A program made the position numbers and the translations under genes. The notes below the pieces were generated by a model, which was given only the letters and a program-made list of their open reading frames with translations, did not search any database and was not told where the DNA came from. Shown piece after piece: positions 61,021-64,000 of a stretch of DNA of 64,000 nt (positions are counted from its first letter, which is position 1; the number at the start of each line of letters is the position of its first letter). Location of the stretch: assembly GCA_021442155.1 (NCBI GenBank), contig CM038214.1:24639808-24703807 (forward strand), read 5' to 3'. This DNA comes from Cymbidium sinense (Eukaryota; Streptophyta; Magnoliopsida; Asparagales; Orchidaceae).

Positions 61021-61494
61021 GAATGAGAGAACCTTGGAGAACATCACCATCAACCAGGCTCAGTCTAAATCTGGCAATGGAGGCAAAGGTGGAGGCGGCG
61101 GTTATTATAGTGGTGGTGAGGGATCTGGAGGTGCTGGTGGATTTGGATGTGGTTGTTGGAGTAGTGGTGGTTATGGAGGCGGGAGGTGGAGTGGTTCATT
61201 GTGGTGGTGGCAGAGAGATTGGGGTTATGTTGGTGGATCCCGCTACTCGAGAGGCCGCAGTGGTTCTGATGGGAATTGGAGAAATTAAAGAATGATTGAT
61301 CTGATCTGTAACTTATGGAACTATCTTTAGAGTATAGATGGTTCTAGTTATCTAGGGTTTTTGATTTGCTCTATGCGAACTCATTTTTTATCTCTGTCGT
61401 TGCTTGTGTTTTATAAAACTTGGTGTGTTACTTGGTTGATGAAATCGAAAAGAAGGAATGTTGAATCTGAATTTGTTCTCTATTTAAAGAAAAA
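61021..61494 (+). pseudogene. 5'-truncated GR-RBP retrocopy with a stop-free fragment
   Basis: This is the best kept copy. After CCTAA it reads N-E-R-T-L-ENITINQAQSKSGNGG, then a glycine-rich domain (KGGGGGYYSGGEGSGG, GGYGGGRW and so on) and SRYSRGRSGSDGNWRN-TAA (stop at 61,286-61,288), with no internal stop. Then come 3' UTR with TTATGGAACTATCTTTAG and an AAAGAAAAACC tail into CCCTAAA. The LDG of the RRM edge is altered by a small deletion. There is no ATG at the head of this frame; a TTG lies at 61,034, and the ATG at 61,023 opens a different frame. Class IV plant GR-RBPs need the N-terminal RRM for RNA binding, which is absent. It is a retrocopy, probably younger or closer to the source than the others. 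Confidence 0.9.
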
Positions 61495-64000
61495 CCAAAA
61501 ACCCTAAACTTTAGACTACAACCTGAACCCTAGAATTAAATCTTAAACCCTAAACCCTAAATCCTAAAAACTCAAAACCCTAAGCCCTAAACCATAAACC
61601 TTAAACCTAAACCCTAAATCCTAAGCCCTAAAACTGTAAACCCTAACCCTAAAACCTACAACCCTAAACCCTAAATCCTAAACTCGAAACCCTAAACTAA
61701 ACCTAAATTAAACCTAAACCTAAACCCAAATCCTAAAACTAAACCTAAACAAATAAAACCTATAAAATAAATAAATAAAACCTAAATCTAAATAATAGAA
61801 AATAAAATAAAAAATAAAAAAAATAAATAAAATAAAATTAAAATGAAACTAAATAAAACTAAATAAATAAAATATAATACATAAACAGATAGACTAGTTT
61901 ACTTTTTTTGAAAATCCCAAAACCTAAACCTAACCCTCCAAACTCCTAAACCCACAAACCTGTAACCCTCCTAAACCCTAAACCCCAAAACCCTAAACCT
62001 AAACTTAACCCAACCCACAAACCCCAAAACTATAAAACCCAGTAAAATAAACCCTAACCTAAACTAAACCTAAACCCTCCTACCTAATCCCTAAACCCTA
62101 TAAACCTTAAATCCTAAAACTAAAGCCTAAACCCTAAACCACAAATGCTAAACCCTAAAACTAAACCCTAAACCCTAAACCAAAACCTTAAAACCTAAAA
62201 CTTACAAAACTAAATAAAATAAACTAAATAAAACCTAAACCTAAATAAAATAAAATAATAAATTAAAATAAAAACCTAACCTAAAACCTAAACCTAAACT
62301 TAAATATAAAATAAAATAAAATAATAAAAATAAGCTAAAATAAAATAAATAAAAACATAAAATAAAAAAATAAAATAAACCTAAGTAAAAAATCTAAATA
62401 AAATAAAAACTAAATATAAAATAAAAATAAAATAAACCTAAAATAAAATAAAATAAAAACTAAATAAAAACTTAAACCTAAACAATAAATCTTAAAATAA
62501 AACTTAAATTTAATAAAAATGAAAACCTAAACCCTAAACTAAAAAAAACTAAACCTAAAATAAAATAAAATAAAGTAAAATAAACCTAAACCTAAACTAA
62601 AATAAATATAAACCTAATCCTAAATAAACTACACTAAACTTAAACTAAAAATAAAATAAACTAAAATAAACCTAAACTAAAAATAAAATGTAAAATAAAC
62701 CTAAAACCTAAAACCTAAAAAAAAAATAAAAACCTAAACTAGCACCTAAATATAAAAAATGAAACCTAAACCAAAAAATAAAATAAAAATAAAACTCAAC
62801 TATAACATAAACTTAAACCTAAACCTAAACCTAAAAACTAAACTAAAATAAAAAACCTAAACTAAAATGAGTAAAACCAAAATAAAAAAATAAACTAAAT
62901 AAAAATAAAAAAATAAAATAAACTAAAATAAATAAAAAATAAACTAAATAAAGCTAAACCTACCAATTTACTCAAATTAAAAAAAAACCATAAACCCTAA
63001 ACCCTAAACCCTAAACCCTAAACCCTCAAAACCCTAAACCCTAAAGCCTAAACACTAAACCATAAACACTAAACCCTAAACCTTAACCTTAAACCCTAAA
63101 CCCTAAAACCCTAAAACCTAAAACCCTAAACCCTAAACCCTAAACCCTAAACTCTATACCTTAAAATCATAAAAAACATTAACCTAAACTAAATAAAACC
63201 TAATAATAAAATAATTAAATAAACATAAACCTAAATAAAATAAAAAATAAAATAACATAAAAACCTAAACTAAAACCTAAATGTAATCCTAAAAATAAAA
63301 TAAAATAAAAAGTAAAAATAAACTAAAATAAAATAATAAAATAAATAAACTAAACTAAAAGATAAAATAAACCTAAAAAAAAACCTAACTGAAATAAAAA
63401 CTAAACGTAAAATAAGAATAAAATAAACCTAAAATAAAATAAAATAAAAACTAAATAAAAACTTAAACCTAAAAAATAATCCTAAAAATAAATAAAAAAT
63501 AAAATTTAACCCCAAAACTAAAAAAACCAAACCTTAAATATAAATAAAATAAATAAAATAAAATAAGCCTAAACCTAAACTAAAATAAATAAAACCTAAA
63601 CCTAAACCAAAAATAAGCTAAACCTAAACCTAAACATAAAATAAATAAAATATAATAAACTAAAAATAAATCTAAACCTAAATAAAAGTAAAACCTAAAA
63701 TAAACCTAAAACAAACATAAAATAAACCTAAAAAAAAATAAAATAAAAAGCTAAACCTAAACCTAAAATAAAAAAGAAAACCTAAACATAAATAAAAAAA
63801 TAAAAATAAAACTTAAGTAAAAAAATAAACCTAAACCTAAAAAAGAAACTAAAATAAAAAACCTAAATTAAAATAAATAAACTAAACTAAATATAAATTA
63901 AAAAAACCTAAATGAGAATAAAAAAACTCAAATAAATAAAAAAACAAACTAAATAAACCTAAAGCTAATGGTTTACTTAATTTTAAACCTAAACCCTAAA
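61495..64000. repeat. Telomere-derived satellite, CCCTAAA orientation, to window end
   Basis: CCCTAAA-rich blocks lie at about 61.5-61.75, 61.92-62.2 and 62.99-63.18 kb, separated by A-rich blocks. Boxes of the TTTACTT.AATT type occur near 61,889, 62,967 and 63,972, giving a spacing of about 1.0-1.1 kb like the subunit of the left arm. The longest nearly perfect CCCTAAA run (about five units) is at 62,994-63,025. The array continues past the window edge. No gene is seen. Confidence 0.93.

Noticed and set aside
61023..61295. 90-codon frame starting at ATG 61,023
   Set aside because: It is the wrong frame of the GR-RBP retrocopy; the real frame gives the GGY-rich tail ending in GNWRN-TAA.
61021..61494. 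A functional GR-RBP gene
   Set aside because: No RRM, no ATG in frame, no promoter or intron, and an A tail at the 3' end: it is a truncated retrocopy.

Overview
The window reads as nuclear DNA of a land plant. The evidence is plant-type telomere repeat units (TTTAGGG on one strand, CCCTAAA on the other), repeated fragments of a plant glycine-rich RNA-binding protein (GR-RBP) mRNA, a plant L1-type LINE that ends in an RNase H domain, an RTE-type LINE and a Ty3/gypsy relic. I cannot name the species. I see no intact protein-coding gene, no tRNA or rRNA gene and no CRISPR array. Every long open frame is either retroelement or retrocopy debris, or a by-product of low-complexity sequence.

Layout. 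Positions 1-13,402 are a degenerate satellite derived from telomere repeats in the TTTAGGG orientation, with almost no C on this strand. It alternates roughly every 1 kb between a G-richer telomere-like block and a T-rich block, and these subunits recur in a larger cycle of about 4 kb. At 13,403-13,690 lies a piece of GR-RBP cDNA, and beyond it the satellite runs in the opposite orientation (CCCTAAA, almost no G) to about 38,300. That half contains four more GR-RBP retrocopies (23.3, 25.2, 29.3 and 31.8 kb) and an isolated retroelement 3' end (19.6-21.2 kb). From 38.3 to 49.6 kb there is non-telomeric DNA: a 336-bp tandem repeat, a decayed Ty3/gypsy element on the minus strand with tandem repeats beyond its integrase, and an imperfect inverted repeat. 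Its right edge abuts the last 65 bp of another GR-RBP copy (49.62 kb). After about 280 bp of satellite comes a decayed L1-type LINE with recognisable ORF1 zinc knuckle, endonuclease, reverse transcriptase and RNase H (49.97-56.87 kb), then an RTE-type LINE (56.9-58.5 kb) and a small T/G-rich fragment. Satellite resumes from 59 kb to the end, with one more GR-RBP copy at 61.02 kb that has no stop codon in its reading frame.

Main reading. All clear GR-RBP copies and the 19.6-kb retroelement have the same polarity: sense strand, A tail, then CCCTAAA. The two short GR-RBP fossils in the left arm are inverted together with their satellite, so they obey the same rule. Reverse transcription primed by the 3' end of a telomeric G-strand would give this arrangement. 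The GR-RBP copies, however, share a 5' breakpoint and non-telomeric flanking variants, so most of them were multiplied by duplication of the satellite and not by repeated retroposition. The head-to-head change from TTTAGGG to CCCTAAA at 13.4-13.7 kb has the geometry of an old telomere-telomere fusion, a large inversion, or an assembly join. These readings are inferences from sequence alone.
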